This document shows, one piece after another, positions 36,870-45,233 of a stretch of 64,000 nucleotides of DNA; within the stretch, counting starts at the first letter, position 1, and every line of letters begins with the position of its first letter. The DNA comes from Pontiella desulfatans. GTDB taxonomy: Bacteria; Verrucomicrobiota; Kiritimatiellia; Kiritimatiellales; Pontiellaceae. A model generated the notes under the pieces. The model did no database searches. It saw nothing but the letters and a program-made list of their open reading frames with translations, and had not been told where the DNA came from. Made by a program: the position numbers and the translations under genes. The stretch covers positions 490,798 through 554,797 of the forward strand of contig NZ_CAAHFG010000004.1 of the NCBI RefSeq assembly GCF_900890425.1. The letters run 5' to 3'.

Positions 36870-38014
36870 GGAGCGAATCCTCCGGGTTGCGCGGTGAGCA
36901 TGGCGAACAGGATGGCATCGCCCAGCGAAGCGCCGGTCACAAAGTTGAAGCGCTCCCGTGTTTGCAGTGGAGCGCCGGCGGCGTGGGCGGTGGCGTAGAG
37001 GTGCTTGAAATAGTCGCGGTCGCCGTGGATTCGCGCGCCGCCGAGGGCGAAGCCGGTCGGCGAGAGGCCGTATCCAAAAATGACCGCGCCCGAATCGATG
37101 TCGCCATTTTGTCCGTGCACACCTCGGGCATATTCGCGCACCAGCCCGAAGCCGCAGACGTTGCCAGCCAATTCGTTTTTCACCGCTTGGTAGAGATCTT
37201 CCGAAAGATGCGGATCCATGAAGGAAAGGAAGAAGAGACCGAGGGTGGTGCCGGATCCGCGCGGGAAATCGTATATGGCTCCGGTCTTCCCGTTCACCGC
37301 TTGGAAGAGGAGTCCGGATTTCGGCTCCATGTACTTCCGGCGGCATCGCCCTGCCCAGCGTCCGGCTAGATCGTCGAAGCCTATGTTGTTCAAGCGACCG
37401 TTCAGTACAACCGAGGCAATCACGGCGCAGTTGTCGACCGGATAGGTTTCGTGCGGATAGGATTCGAGGAGCAGGGTGGGGCTGGTCTCGATGCGGCGGC
37501 GTAGCGCGGCGGAGATGCGGTCGTTGAGGTCGGCGAACTTGGAGTCGGGATTGAGATGCCGATGCAGCCCCATCGCCAGATTGACGTAACCGAGATAGGC
37601 GGCGTGGCCATCTTTGGTGTCGAGCGTTTCGAGCGGATCGCTTTTCCACATCTCAATGTCGAATTGGCGGACGCGGTCAGACAGCACTTCATCAATCGCT
37701 TCTTCCATCAACGCGAGGTAGTGTTCCTTGTTTTCCGGTTGCTGCGCGGCCAGCTGACCGAAGCCGATCGCCGCCATCACATAGGTGCCATAGAGCCACT
37801 CGCCGTCGAAAAGTTTCGAGCCGGTGGCGAAGTCGTCGCGGTCGAGTCCCTCGCGCATCCAGAACTCCACGCCGTTCGCCAGCTTGCTTTGCAATTCGGC
37901 ATCGCCCCCGTACCACCGATCCGCCAGCCGCGAATGCCACGCATACGGAATCCATGCGATGCCTGCCAGGAACAATGCGCAACCCACCAGCTGTCGAAGA
38001 AGCAACCTACGCAT
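36866..38014 (-). CDS. uncharacterised protein, possible alpha/alpha-barrel
   Basis: This 382-residue protein has one N-terminal membrane anchor (LLLRQLVGCALFLAGIAWIPYAW), then a large soluble part with conserved-looking Gly, Trp and acidic residues (FDGEWLYGTYVMAAIGFGQL, YPHETYPVDNCAVIAS, FDFPRGSGTTLGLFFLS-like stretch). The helical pattern suggests an alpha/alpha toroid, and linalool dehydratase/isomerase-like or DUF-type domains are possible relatives; none is certain. It overlaps the upstream gene by 8 bp and the downstream one by 4 bp, so it belongs to the same operon. Confidence 0.7.
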   Translation of the reverse strand: MRRLLLRQLVGCALFLAGIAWIPYAWHSRLADRWYGGDAELQSKLANGVEFWMREGLDRDDFATGSKLFDGEWLYGTYVMAAIGFGQLAAQQPENKEHYLALMEEAIDEVLSDRVRQFDIEMWKSDPLETLDTKDGHAAYLGYVNLAMGLHRHLNPDSKFADLNDRISAALRRRIETSPTLLLESYPHETYPVDNCAVIASVVLNGRLNNIGFDDLAGRWAGRCRRKYMEPKSGLLFQAVNGKTGAIYDFPRGSGTTLGLFFLSFMDPHLSEDLYQAVKNELAGNVCGFGLVREYARGVHGQNGDIDSGAVIFGYGLSPTGFALGGARIHGDRDYFKHLYATAHAAGAPLQTRERFNFVTGASLGDAILFAMLTAQPGGFAP

Positions 38015-39107
38015 GTCGTCTCCGGATTAGGTCGGCGATCACGGCGCACTCGAGGCCGAACGGGAGATAGCCGGCATAGCCGAGCAGCGGCATCTCGAAA
38101 ACCTGGAAGCGGTGCACGAAGGGAACTTCATAGATCCACTTGGCCAGGCTGTGCCAATTCCACAACTCCCAAAAGAAGCCGCAAATGAGCGCCGCCAGCG
38201 CAAGGCGGTAGATGCGGCGCCAGTCGCCCTGCTCCAGTTCCGGAAAAAACGAGGGCTGGTTTGCGAGACGCCCGAAAGCCATCAGCAGCAGGAGCGGGGC
38301 AACCCACAGCAAGGGGAAAAGATAGTCCGGGAACCAGCCGATGAACAACAATCCCAGTCCCGAAACAAGCAGGGTGATCCATGCACCACGTTTCGGCTTG
38401 GTGCACCAGATGATGGTTCTGAATTCGAGCCCGGCGCTGGTGCGGGGATTGGCCGCCAGCCATTCCTCGGTCGAGAGCACGGCGGGCAGGACGGTGGCGA
38501 AGGGCAGGGTGGCGGCGATGAAATATTGCAGCGGCGTGAAATCGGCACCCGAGGTGTACCACCAGTTTTGCACGAAACGGTTGAGGTATTCAAAGAACCA
38601 CCAGAAGACGGCGCTCAGCGGAAACAGCCAAAGGAAAAAACGGGTTTCGTGCGTCAGCAAACAGCGCCCCGTCTTTCGCCAGGTGAGCGCATTGACCACC
38701 ACGATGTAGGCGATCCACTGCGGCGTGAAGGTATAGAGCTGAACCGGTTCCATCCACCCGAAGCGCGTCCACGCCAGAAGCCAAAACAAAACGCCAAACC
38801 CCACGACCATCCATCCCCACGGCGGGAAGGACCTTTGTGCTGGAGGGGCGGAGGCCGCTCCGCCCGGGCAGACGGCGTCTGCCCCTCCACGAATGACTCG
38901 CACAAGAAAAGGAACCATCACCGCCAAAATCACGACAGCCAATCCAATGAACACCGGCCACGAAAACGGTGCGTGTTCCACATGCCGCGTGCGCGGCGGA
39001 AATTCGAGGAAGGCGTCAACGTCGCGCCCGGCCAGCCAAACGCCGCACAGCGGCAGGCCAATCAGTAGAAGTGCCAGTGGCAGGAAAAATGTGACGATCC
39101 TTTTCAT
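38007..39107 (-). CDS. polytopic membrane protein
   Basis: This 366-residue protein has about nine hydrophobic segments rich in Trp (FFLWLFPLSAVFWWFFEYLN, LICGFFWELWNWHSLAKWIY). I do not recognise the family. Residues about 76-96 (RGGADAVCPGGAASAPPAQR) are encoded by a double-hairpin repeat at 38843-38889 and interrupt a loop between two membrane segments, so the insertion is probably harmless. The start (MKRIVTFF) aligns with the first membrane helix. It overlaps its downstream neighbour. Confidence 0.75.
   Translation of the reverse strand: MKRIVTFFLPLALLLIGLPLCGVWLAGRDVDAFLEFPPRTRHVEHAPFSWPVFIGLAVVILAVMVPFLVRVIRGGADAVCPGGAASAPPAQRSFPPWGWMVVGFGVLFWLLAWTRFGWMEPVQLYTFTPQWIAYIVVVNALTWRKTGRCLLTHETRFFLWLFPLSAVFWWFFEYLNRFVQNWWYTSGADFTPLQYFIAATLPFATVLPAVLSTEEWLAANPRTSAGLEFRTIIWCTKPKRGAWITLLVSGLGLLFIGWFPDYLFPLLWVAPLLLLMAFGRLANQPSFFPELEQGDWRRIYRLALAALICGFFWELWNWHSLAKWIYEVPFVHRFQVFEMPLLGYAGYLPFGLECAVIADLIRRRHA
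38843..38889. repeat. double hairpin repeat inside CDS
   Basis: GGAGGGGCGGAGGCCGCTCC is followed by GGGCAGACGGCGTCTGCCCC, two hairpins in the same layout as 13162-13198. Both are in frame with the membrane protein gene. Confidence 0.7.
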
Positions 39108-39125
39108 GGCATTTTATCTAACGTG

Positions 39126-39210
39126 GTTTTTACCACAGAGAACAAGGAGGCACAGAGGGTGTGATGTTGCAACGGACTCTCTGTGGCTCCGTGCTCTCTG
39201 TGGTGAGACC
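39126..39210. repeat. 'accacagag' imperfect inverted repeat
   Basis: TTTTTACCACAGAGAACAAG and the complement of GGTCTCACCACAGAGAGCAC form the arms around a GTGATGTTGCAACG centre. It lies between two leftward genes of the membrane-protein run. The ends match the cluster at 27800-28119. Confidence 0.8.
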
Positions 39211-39227
39211 AGTCCAGTAGTTTCATC

Positions 39228-39839
39228 TCATGCGCCTCCAAAGAGAGTGTGCCACAAATATTCGTAGAAGTTGCCCGAAAATGCGGCTGGGTTGAAGAAC
39301 GGTTCGGGGCGGTCGGGCATTGCAAGGAATGGGCTGAAAATCCACGAGAGCTGGCAGCCCACAAAGCCCGAAACCAGGAACCATGCGGTGAGGACGCGGT
39401 TGGGCATGGTGGTCAACGTGCGTAGCAGACGGTGGAGGTGAATGATGCCGACGGTGCCGCAAAGCCCGACGAGTGCCGTGTGGCCGAGCAGTACCCATGG
39501 GTAGGCGGCCGAGCTGACCGGCAATTGCACCGCAAAGAAAAGCGCCACCGGGCTGAGCGCGCCGAGCAGTGCGGCGGCGATCGCCATGCCGATGGCAATG
39601 CAACGGAAGACCTGCCGGAACGATAGTCCGGCGCCAAGCGCCTGCGACAGCATGGCATTGGCCGTTCCGCTCGTGGCAACGATGGAAAGGAAGAGCAGGG
39701 GCATCTTGATGGCGGAGTAGCACGCTTGCAGCGGTGAGCGCCAGATGCCGAACGCAACTCCATACAAGGCTGAGCCGGCGAGGACCATGCCGAGGCATTT
39801 CAATACGGAGGTTGCCGGCGTTGGCCGCAGGATGTTCAT
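39228..39839 (-). CDS. membrane protein, paralogue C of a three-member family
   Basis: This 203-residue protein has five to six hydrophobic segments and ends with FSPFLAMPDRPEPFF and GNFYEYLWH. The same C-terminal pattern (R/S-PF-I/L, then GNFYE) is in the next two upstream genes, so the three are diverged tandem copies. Its ATG overlaps the stop of the upstream paralogue (ATGA). The chosen start MNILRPTP fits that coupling; a longer frame to 39968 overlaps the neighbour heavily. Function unknown. Similar proteins are sometimes labelled 'actin-binding WH2 domain-containing' in databases, which I regard as unreliable. Confidence 0.75.
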   Translation of the reverse strand: MNILRPTPATSVLKCLGMVLAGSALYGVAFGIWRSPLQACYSAIKMPLLFLSIVATSGTANAMLSQALGAGLSFRQVFRCIAIGMAIAAALLGALSPVALFFAVQLPVSSAAYPWVLLGHTALVGLCGTVGIIHLHRLLRTLTTMPNRVLTAWFLVSGFVGCQLSWIFSPFLAMPDRPEPFFNPAAFSGNFYEYLWHTLFGGA

Positions 39840-40540
39840 GGTCTCGGCTCCGTGGCGAAGCGGAGGGCGGAGCGGTAGACCGATTCGTAGAAGTTGCCGT
39901 TGAACGGATCGGGGCGCAGGAACTGGATGGCAAGGCCGGGCGAGCCGATGAAGGGCCGCAGGTTCCACGAAAGCTGCGCGCCGACCAGCAGGTTGCCGGC
40001 GAGCCAGGCTAGCAATACCTTTTGGGCAAGGATGCGCTGTCCGGTCTTCCGCAGCAGGAATTGGTGAAGCCGGATGTTCGCAACGATCCCGGCGAAGGCC
40101 AATGCGCCGACATTGATGAGCAGGAAAAAGCTATGCCCGAAGGTGTTGCCGCTCATTAGCGACGGCGTGTTGAGGAGAATGAAGAGGGTGATCGGCGCGA
40201 GCGCCGCCAGGCAGAGCGATGCCACGGTGAAGCTCATCAGCTGCGCCAGCAGGGTTTGGCGAAAGGTGAAGCCGGTGCCCATCGCGGCGGCGAGCATCCA
40301 GTTCAGGGTTCCGTTGCAGAGCGTGGTCAGGAAGATCAGCAGGGGAAACTTGAGGGCGACATAGAGCGCCATCAACCCGGCTCTCCAAAGACCGATCGTT
40401 GCGCCGTAGAGGCCGGAGCAGACGGCGATGGTCAGCATGCAGAACAGGATCCATTGCCCGCTCTGCTCGCCGAGCCATCGGTCGATTGCTTCCGAATCGC
40501 CGCGGCACAACACCGGTAGTCTGGCAGTAAATATTTTCAA
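39836..40540 (-). CDS. membrane protein, paralogue B of a three-member family
   Basis: This 234-residue protein has a short soluble N-terminus (ARLPVLCRGDSEAIDRWLGE), then about six hydrophobic segments. It shares ALKFPLLIFLTTL..GFTFRQTL with paralogue C (AIKMPLLFLSIVA..GLSFRQVF) and ends NLRPFIGSP..PFNGNFYESVYRSA. The overlapping start and stop with paralogue C point to one transcript and perhaps a heteromeric membrane complex. Confidence 0.75.
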   Translation of the reverse strand: MKIFTARLPVLCRGDSEAIDRWLGEQSGQWILFCMLTIAVCSGLYGATIGLWRAGLMALYVALKFPLLIFLTTLCNGTLNWMLAAAMGTGFTFRQTLLAQLMSFTVASLCLAALAPITLFILLNTPSLMSGNTFGHSFFLLINVGALAFAGIVANIRLHQFLLRKTGQRILAQKVLLAWLAGNLLVGAQLSWNLRPFIGSPGLAIQFLRPDPFNGNFYESVYRSALRFATEPRP

Positions 40541-40560
40541 TGCGGATCCTTCATTATCTT

Positions 40561-40624
40561 TTTTTAACCACTAAGGCACCAAGAACACCAAGCTTCGTGT
40601 GCTTTGTGTCTTCGTGGTTATTTA
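40561..40624. repeat. 'aaccactaaggc' imperfect inverted repeat
   Basis: TTTTTAACCACTAAGGCACC and the complement of TAACCACGAAGACACAAAGC are the arms. It lies upstream of paralogue B and downstream of paralogue A, and is the same type as the in-frame copy at 3105-3184. Confidence 0.8.
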
Positions 40625-40642
40625 TTCCCGCAACGAAATGGT

Positions 40643-41335
40643 TCATCGATCCATGGTTTCCGCCCAGTGCACGAGGAAAAATTTCTTTTCGCTGAACTGC
40701 GGGGCTTCATATTCGCCGATGATGGGGCGGAGGGTGGTGCTCATTTGCAGCACGACGAGGGTAAAGATGAAAAACCAGAGGTTCAGCGTGCCGGCCTTCT
40801 TTTTGTTCAGGAAGCGGAAGGCGGTCTTCATGAGCCGCAGGCCGAAGAAGAGGCCGATGCCCCAGACGAGCAGGTAGAGGAAGCCCATGAAGGCGACCGA
40901 CTCCGTCGCCTGCGAAAAGATCCACGCCACCGGCATGAAGCCCACAAACAAAATGCCGGCCAGCACGAGGCCGAGCAACAAAATCCGCGCCACCTCCGGG
41001 AAGCTCTGTTCGCCGCCCGAAAGGCAGAGCAGGATGAAGAGGCTCGGCATGCAGATGAGCACGCTCAGCAAGGTGCCGAACATCACCTTCACCGGTGCCG
41101 CCCAACATTGCGCGCCGCCGCTGAAGCTACCCATCATCAAGCCCAGCCCGGCCAGGCAGGCCAGCAACAGCAGGGTCAGGATGGCCGGTATGTTCCGGCT
41201 TTTCCGGTTCATCAATTCATGCACAACCTGTGCGGGGCGCTTCAGCGTGGCATCGACCACCGGGAACAGCCCCTGTTTTTCCAGCGGTTGGAAGTGGGCA
41301 TCGAACGGATTTAGTTCAGGGGGATGTGCTTTCAT
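40643..41335 (-). CDS. membrane protein, paralogue A of a three-member family
   Basis: This 230-residue protein begins MKAHPPELNPFDAHF after a good AAGGAG. It has about six hydrophobic segments and ends LRPIIGEYEAPQFS..FFLVHWAET, the position of the paralogues' LRPF and GNFYE motifs, though less similar. A soluble head of about 45 residues precedes the first segment. It overlaps the upstream gene by 4 bp. Confidence 0.75.
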   Translation of the reverse strand: MKAHPPELNPFDAHFQPLEKQGLFPVVDATLKRPAQVVHELMNRKSRNIPAILTLLLLACLAGLGLMMGSFSGGAQCWAAPVKVMFGTLLSVLICMPSLFILLCLSGGEQSFPEVARILLLGLVLAGILFVGFMPVAWIFSQATESVAFMGFLYLLVWGIGLFFGLRLMKTAFRFLNKKKAGTLNLWFFIFTLVVLQMSTTLRPIIGEYEAPQFSEKKFFLVHWAETMDR

Positions 41336-42015
41336 GGCTGGCTCCTTGGTTGGCGGGATTGCGGTTTCCTGGTTGCCCAGATGAGAAAGAGGATGATGCC
41401 GGCCGCCGCTGAAATTGAATAGAGCAGGCCTTGGATGCGCCGGGGGGTGAAGCCCATGGAGCAGATGTATTGAATGAGCCACAGCACCGGCCAACTGAGG
41501 ATGCTAAGCAGCATGAAGCCGAGGACGAACGTGTTCACCGAAAAAGCGATCCGCCCAGCCTTGCTCGTTCGGTTGGCCAGCCAGCCGACGCCGGCCGTGC
41601 AGGGGAGTGCAGTGGCCGCCATGACCGTGAACCAGAACAACCATTTCCCGATGGTTGGCTGATCCAATGCCGAGCCGGCGTGGATGATGCTGAAGCGCTC
41701 CGTGCACATCCGCCCACTCAGAATAAAGGTTGGAACGGCTCCGTTGAGCACCGACAACACCGGGTTTTCTGCCGCCAGCCACACCCAGGCATGCACGGGT
41801 AGGAGCAAGGCCGTTGTCCAAATCCAGCCCAGCCGATGGCGCAATTTTTTAGATTTGGAAAGAGCTTTGCATTGCAAAGTATGGCGGCATGAAAAACGAG
41901 TGCGGCGGGGCAGGCGAGCCGCCTGCGGTACAACCGGTTCGCCGACGAGTGTATCGCAGGCGGCTCGCCTGCCCCGCCGAACAGTCTCCGAAACTCCGGG
42001 TTTGTCCGTGTTCAT
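41332..42015 (-). CDS. membrane protein with repeat-derived N-terminus
   Basis: The 227-codon frame starts MNTDKPGVSE with GGGAG seven bases upstream. Residues about 13-42 (RRGRRAACDTLVGEPVVPQA and on) are encoded by GCAGGC-type palindromes at 41905-41985. The recognisable protein begins near ALSKSKKLRHRLGW and has four to five membrane segments. If translation starts at a TTG at 41877 instead, the product is 181 residues and lacks the repeat-coded part. The ribosome-binding site favours the longer form. Family not recognised; its position between the regulator and the paralogue trio suggests it belongs to that operon. Confidence 0.65.
   Translation of the reverse strand: MNTDKPGVSETVRRGRRAACDTLVGEPVVPQAARLPRRTRFSCRHTLQCKALSKSKKLRHRLGWIWTTALLLPVHAWVWLAAENPVLSVLNGAVPTFILSGRMCTERFSIIHAGSALDQPTIGKWLFWFTVMAATALPCTAGVGWLANRTSKAGRIAFSVNTFVLGFMLLSILSWPVLWLIQYICSMGFTPRRIQGLLYSISAAAGIILFLIWATRKPQSRQPRSQP
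41905..41985. repeat. paired GCAGGC-type palindromes
   Basis: GGGGCAGGCGAGCCGCCTGC and GTATCGCAGGCGGCTCGCCT lie about 55 bp apart in opposite orientation around CGGTTCGCCGACGAG. They form nested hairpins and fall within the 5' part of the preceding gene. Confidence 0.75.
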
Positions 42016-42029
42016 CCGTGGCTCCCTGC

Positions 42030-42401
42030 TTATGCGGTTGCTTCTTTTCCATTGGACACCGTCTTGACGACCTTATCTTTCGGCAGCGCCTTACGGGCTT
42101 GCTTCATCACGTCGGCCAAGGCTTCGAGATAGTCGTTGAAGCGGCCGAGCCCTTGGGCGGTGATGAATACCGTCGTGCGCGGCTTGTCGTCGACAAACGC
42201 CTTCTTCACCCGCACCACCTGGCTTTCCTTCAGCACCTTCAAATGGCGGTTAAGGTTGCCGTCGGTCAGTTCGCACTCGGCCTTGAGCTCGGTGAAGGTT
42301 AGCCCATCGGTCGCCATGCAGAGGGCCGACATGATGGCCAGGCGGCTCGGTTCGTGGAATATTTTTTCCAGTGCCTGGAAGGCGTTTTCTTTTTTAGTCA
42401 T
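42030..42401 (-). CDS. winged-helix transcriptional regulator
   Basis: This 123-residue protein has an ArsR/PadR-like winged helix: HEPSRLAIMSALC, FTELKAECELTDGNLNRHLKVLKESQVV (recognition helix) and a wing with KPRTTVFITAQGL. No metal-binding cysteines are placed as in ArsR sensors. It overlaps the upstream membrane-protein gene by 8 bp. Such small regulators paired with a membrane protein are common in this kind of genome; it probably controls this membrane-protein operon. Confidence 0.82.
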   Translation of the reverse strand: MTKKENAFQALEKIFHEPSRLAIMSALCMATDGLTFTELKAECELTDGNLNRHLKVLKESQVVRVKKAFVDDKPRTTVFITAQGLGRFNDYLEALADVMKQARKALPKDKVVKTVSNGKEATA

Positions 42402-43005
42402 CGGTATATTCCTCCATGGCCTCGGTTTTGTGGCGGTGGAAAACCAGTCCGCCGATCCATTCGCCCACCAGGAATACGACCCCGGCCGGCCATGGATTCA
42501 TGAACGACGTTCCCGGCCAGAGCAGGAAAAACGCGCCGCAGGCGAGATAGTAGAATCCCAGCCACCCATTTTCCTTTGGCAGGGCGGTGCGGCAGGTGGT
42601 ATGCGCCAGGCCATAGAGGCACATCCACGAACCGAACAGCAAATCCGGGTGGCCCTTCAGGAGCAAGGCCGCCGTAAACAACGCGCCAACCGCCAGGGGC
42701 GGGATGGCATCCAGCGCCGGGGATATCGTCCGCAGCGTGCGCTCGCGGTCCGGCAGCTGGACAAACCAGAGCACCAGCGCGCCATAGTTCACCGCCAGCC
42801 CCACCGAAAGAATGAAGCCCCAGCCCAGCAGGTGCATCCCGTAGCCCTCAACGTAGAGCCCCATCAGCACGCAACCGAACAGCGCCACCGACCCGCCCAG
42901 CATGCGGGCGGTTCCCGAATAGCCCGTAAACTTGCGCTTCTCCAGGATCAAGGCCTGCAGCCGGCGTACTTGCCCGAGCGCGTCATGGATGTGGTTTGCA
43001 ATCAT
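42394..43005 (-). CDS. membrane protein paired with winged-helix regulator
   Basis: This 203-residue protein has a soluble N-terminal helix (MIANHIHDALGQVRRLQALI) and about six hydrophobic segments (ARMLGGSVALFGCVLMGLYV, LLGWGFILSVGLAVNYGALV). It ends with an acidic tail, EYTDD. I do not recognise a characterised family. It is the first gene of the leftward run and is coupled to the regulator, so a membrane-sensor role is possible but unproven. Confidence 0.75.
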   Translation of the reverse strand: MIANHIHDALGQVRRLQALILEKRKFTGYSGTARMLGGSVALFGCVLMGLYVEGYGMHLLGWGFILSVGLAVNYGALVLWFVQLPDRERTLRTISPALDAIPPLAVGALFTAALLLKGHPDLLFGSWMCLYGLAHTTCRTALPKENGWLGFYYLACGAFFLLWPGTSFMNPWPAGVVFLVGEWIGGLVFHRHKTEAMEEYTDD

Positions 43006-43230
43006 TTCCCGTCTTCCAATGTCCAGAACCTAGTCAATGGGAAAGCACTTTGCAACACAAAGTTGAGGGAAAGATGATCGCAGGTGGTTACGCCTTTAGG
43101 TGGTTGCACCCGATGCGTTTAGGCAGGGAAGCCGCCTAAAGGCGGAACAACATGCCTTTGCCGCCAAAATTTTCCGTTAAAAACGGTTGATTTTCCGACG
43201 GCGGACGCTATCTTTTGCCTCTTCTCAGTT

Positions 43231-43308
43231 GGTGATTGTAGCTCAGTTGGTTAGAGCGCGTGATTGTGGTTCATGAGGCCGCGGGTTCGAATCCCGTCTT
43301 TCACCCCA
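43231..43308 (+). tRNA. tRNA-His (GTG)
   Basis: The D-arm AGCTCAGTTGGTTAGAGC, the anticodon arm CGTGA-TTGTGGT-TCATG (anticodon GTG) and the T-arm GCGGG-TTCGAAT-CCCGT are seen, with CCA encoded. An extra 5' G at 43231 suits tRNA-His. The acceptor pairing GTGATTG/CTTTCAC has two U-U mismatches. The 3' part is the island's attachment site. Confidence 0.88.
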
Positions 43309-43312
43309 ATTT
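43290..43312 (+). other. left attachment site (attL)
   Basis: This 23-bp sequence covers the T-arm 3' strand, the acceptor 3' strand and CCAATTT. It is identical to 59528-59550. Confidence 0.88.
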
Positions 43313-43318
43313 TTTTGT

Positions 43319-43366
43319 AAAGCCTTGAAACTGCGGTAAAACGCATGTTCTCAAGGCTTTATTTTT
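43319..43366 (+). terminator. hairpin after tRNA-His in island DNA
   Basis: AAAGCCTTGA (43319-43328) pairs with TCAAGGCTTT (43351-43360) and is followed by ATTTTTG. It probably ends the tRNA transcript in place of the host terminator now displaced to 59553. Confidence 0.7.
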
Positions 43367-43408
43367 GCCCTTGGTACAAATTCTGGTACAAAATCGGAGG
43401 TACTAAAG

Positions 43409-45217
43409 GTGGTCATAATGCAGAAAGTCCCGAATTTAACCAATCCTTCTGAAGGCAAGTACAAGTACAGGAAGGTTGTTCCCGATGACGTGCAGGCGTA
43501 CATCGGGCAAACGGAATGGAAGTTTACCCTTGATACGGATGATGAAAATCATGCGGTAGCTTGGGGAAAAGGACTCAATAAAAAATACGGTAAGGAAGTT
43601 CGTGAAGCACGGCAGGCTATCAGGAAAGAATCTTCAACTGGTGTGCCTGCTTCAAAGAAACCCACTTCCAAACCATTTGACCTGTCCAGTATTGAGTCAG
43701 AGATCCATCAATTGTCCGAAAATCTGGAATGTAAAAAGAACGCTGATCTAAACACTTTGCACCTCCAGCTTGGAAATATCGGGCATAGTATGCAATACGC
43801 TGTTGAGAAGGATTTAAGTGAACAGGCTTTGGCAGGAGTTGATTTGTGTCCTGTTTCTCAGCAAACGCTACTGGAGCTATGCACACATGTGGCACAGGTT
43901 GAAAACCTAGCCGATGGTGACCTGCGACGAAAAACCGCTCGTTTTGTTATTCACAAACTCCAGCCTCTGCTGGAAGAGATGGAGGACAGCATTCCCCCGC
44001 TGATGGGAAAACCTGTGCCAGTTCGGACAACACATAAATTGATTGATGGGCGTTGGGAGGATGTTCCGGTTGAAAAGCCTGCTGTTGCGACGACTCCATC
44101 AACTAATGCCCATGGTGAAAAAATACCTACACTTTCCGAGGCTCTTGAAAAGCACATAGCGTTCAAGGACGGGGATGTTAAAGATGGCACCGCCGAAACT
44201 AAAAGGGCTGGTGTTGCTCTGTTTATTGAGTGGGCGGGTGATAGACCTGTTTCCGATTATTCTCCCGATGAATTGGTTGATTACCGAAATAACTGCCTTA
44301 GGAAGTACCCGAAAAACCGCCAGCAGTCTCCAAAGTTTGACGGGAAGAGTTTGGCAGAAGCGCTAAAGATTGGTGCCAATGATAAACACATCGGGCAATC
44401 TAGAATTAACACCTTAATAAGCAACGTCAGCTCAGTTTTTAATTTTTCCGTACAGAGAAGGTGGATAACTCTCAACCCTGCATCTGGACTGAAAGAGACT
44501 AAGCCGAATGTATTGAGCGAAGAGGATGACAAAGCATTTGAACAGCATGAATTAGAAAAGTTGTTTGAGATCCTTCCATACAAAGAGAGTAAGCCGTCTT
44601 GGTATTGGTCTGTCATAATCTCCCTTTACAATGGTTGCCGACAATCAGAGATCTGTCAGCTATTCGTTGATGACATTATAACTTATCAGGAACTCCCTTG
44701 TTTCAAATTAACCGAGGAGGGGGAGGTCGGTGCAGATAAGAGCCTTAAAAATCGTCAATCGTGCCGAATCGTGCCTATTAATCCTAAGTTGATAGAAATA
44801 GGGTTTATGCGATTTGTGGAAAATCGGCGAAGGGAACTCAATGGCAAAAATGATTTGTTGTTTTCCAATGTTCGTCGCACGGCAAATGGAAAATATAACA
44901 AGAGTCTCAGTGACTGGTTTAACCAGCGATTCAAGCATAAGTTTATAGATAAAAAGATTCAGGCTGTTCGCAGGCGTACATTCCACGGGTTGAGGCATAG
45001 CTTCGCCCATTATTCACAAAATAATGCGAGGATGGACTTTCAGGTTCGCCATGAATTAATGGGACATGAACTCAAAGGCTATAACCCTGTGAATGCTGAT
45101 TATACGGGAAAACTACCAATGGCACGGTTGCTGGAGGATCTTGTGAAAATGGACTTTGGAGACTATGATTTAACAATCCCTGCCAATCCGTTCATGAAAA
45201 AAAAGGCGACCAAATGA
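43409..45217 (+). CDS. tyrosine integrase of the island
   Basis: This 602-residue site-specific recombinase has an N-terminal part beginning KVPNLTNPSEGKYKYRK that resembles arm-binding/DUF6538 regions of phage-like integrases. A SAM-like core-binding domain (about 270-370) and the catalytic domain follow. Catalytic residues are Arg near 411 in NGCRQSEICQL, HGLRHSF near 527, His in RHELMGHE near 550, and Tyr in NADYTGKL near 564. The GTG start at 43409 lies 8 bases after GGAGG; an ATG three codons on is the alternative. Its position next to tRNA-His and its inward direction make it the enzyme that integrated the island. Confidence 0.92.
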   Translation: MVIMQKVPNLTNPSEGKYKYRKVVPDDVQAYIGQTEWKFTLDTDDENHAVAWGKGLNKKYGKEVREARQAIRKESSTGVPASKKPTSKPFDLSSIESEIHQLSENLECKKNADLNTLHLQLGNIGHSMQYAVEKDLSEQALAGVDLCPVSQQTLLELCTHVAQVENLADGDLRRKTARFVIHKLQPLLEEMEDSIPPLMGKPVPVRTTHKLIDGRWEDVPVEKPAVATTPSTNAHGEKIPTLSEALEKHIAFKDGDVKDGTAETKRAGVALFIEWAGDRPVSDYSPDELVDYRNNCLRKYPKNRQQSPKFDGKSLAEALKIGANDKHIGQSRINTLISNVSSVFNFSVQRRWITLNPASGLKETKPNVLSEEDDKAFEQHELEKLFEILPYKESKPSWYWSVIISLYNGCRQSEICQLFVDDIITYQELPCFKLTEEGEVGADKSLKNRQSCRIVPINPKLIEIGFMRFVENRRRELNGKNDLLFSNVRRTANGKYNKSLSDWFNQRFKHKFIDKKIQAVRRRTFHGLRHSFAHYSQNNARMDFQVRHELMGHELKGYNPVNADYTGKLPMARLLEDLVKMDFGDYDLTIPANPFMKKKATK

Positions 45218-45233
45218 TCGCCTTCATGTGTCC

